6,262 nucleotides of DNA from Actinotignum schaalii. Lineage in GTDB: Bacteria > Actinomycetota > Actinomycetes > Actinomycetales > Actinomycetaceae. Below are positions 6,241-6,262 of this stretch, piece by piece. Under the pieces are notes generated by a model. That model worked only from the letters and a program-made list of their open reading frames with translations. It did no database searches and had not been told where the DNA came from. The translations under genes and the position numbers were made by a program. The stretch's first letter is position 1; every line of letters starts with the position of its first letter. The stretch is taken from the NCBI GenBank assembly GCA_946222725.1, contig CAMIHT010000098.1, positions 1 through 6,262 of the forward strand, read 5' to 3'.

Positions 6241-6262
6241 ATGGGTGTTTCTCAGGCGCACG
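6241..6262 (+). CDS. Start of an unidentified gene, truncated by window edge
   Basis: Only seven codons are visible (MGVSQAH) before the window ends, far too few to identify a family. The call rests on the ATG 6 nt after a TAnnnT hexamer in a short region divergent to the DUF7455 gene, with the two start codons 81 nt apart. It could be a false start. No function is proposed. Confidence 0.45.

Overview
The window is about 6.3 kb of GC-rich DNA. It looks like the chromosome of an actinobacterium. The reasons are the GC-rich coding, GTG starts, apparently leaderless promoters, a LexA-type box of the mycobacterial/Bacillus form, a small DUF7455-like zinc-ribbon protein next to a ParE, and a tandem-GNAT protein. 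Genus cannot be decided from the sequence; an Actinomycetales/Actinomycetaceae-like organism is only a guess.

Layout. (1) 1-2346, plus strand: the 3' end of a type IIA topoisomerase A subunit, best called topoisomerase IV ParC; its first ~25-40 codons lie outside the window. (2) 2347-2434: a short GC-rich convergent intergenic spacer with two small stem-loops. (3) 2435-3469, minus: a two-domain GNAT-fold protein with its own strong ribosome binding site. (4) 3525-5648, minus: complete ParE, the ATPase/Toprim subunit. (5) 5649-5964: a non-coding region. It holds a putative leaderless parE promoter, a perfect 18-bp dyad matching a LexA (SOS) box, five tandem 10-bp repeats, and the terminator of the gene upstream. 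(6) 5965-6159, minus: a 64-aa DUF7455-like zinc-ribbon protein. (7) 6160-6240: a divergent promoter region with a 7-bp inverted repeat. (8) 6241-6262, plus: the first seven codons of an unidentified gene.

How it fits together. ParC and ParE should form the A2B2 topoisomerase IV that decatenates daughter chromosomes. Their genes converge instead of forming one operon, with the GNAT gene between them and probably co-transcribed behind parE. A good intrinsic terminator ends the DUF7455 gene, so parE needs its own promoter, and the SOS-like box sits exactly there. The coding content is ordinary core genome, and I see no new multi-gene system. The material worth a second look is regulatory: the SOS-like box over parE, the helically phased 10-bp repeats behind it, and three start codons that each lie exactly 6 nt after a TAnnnT hexamer.
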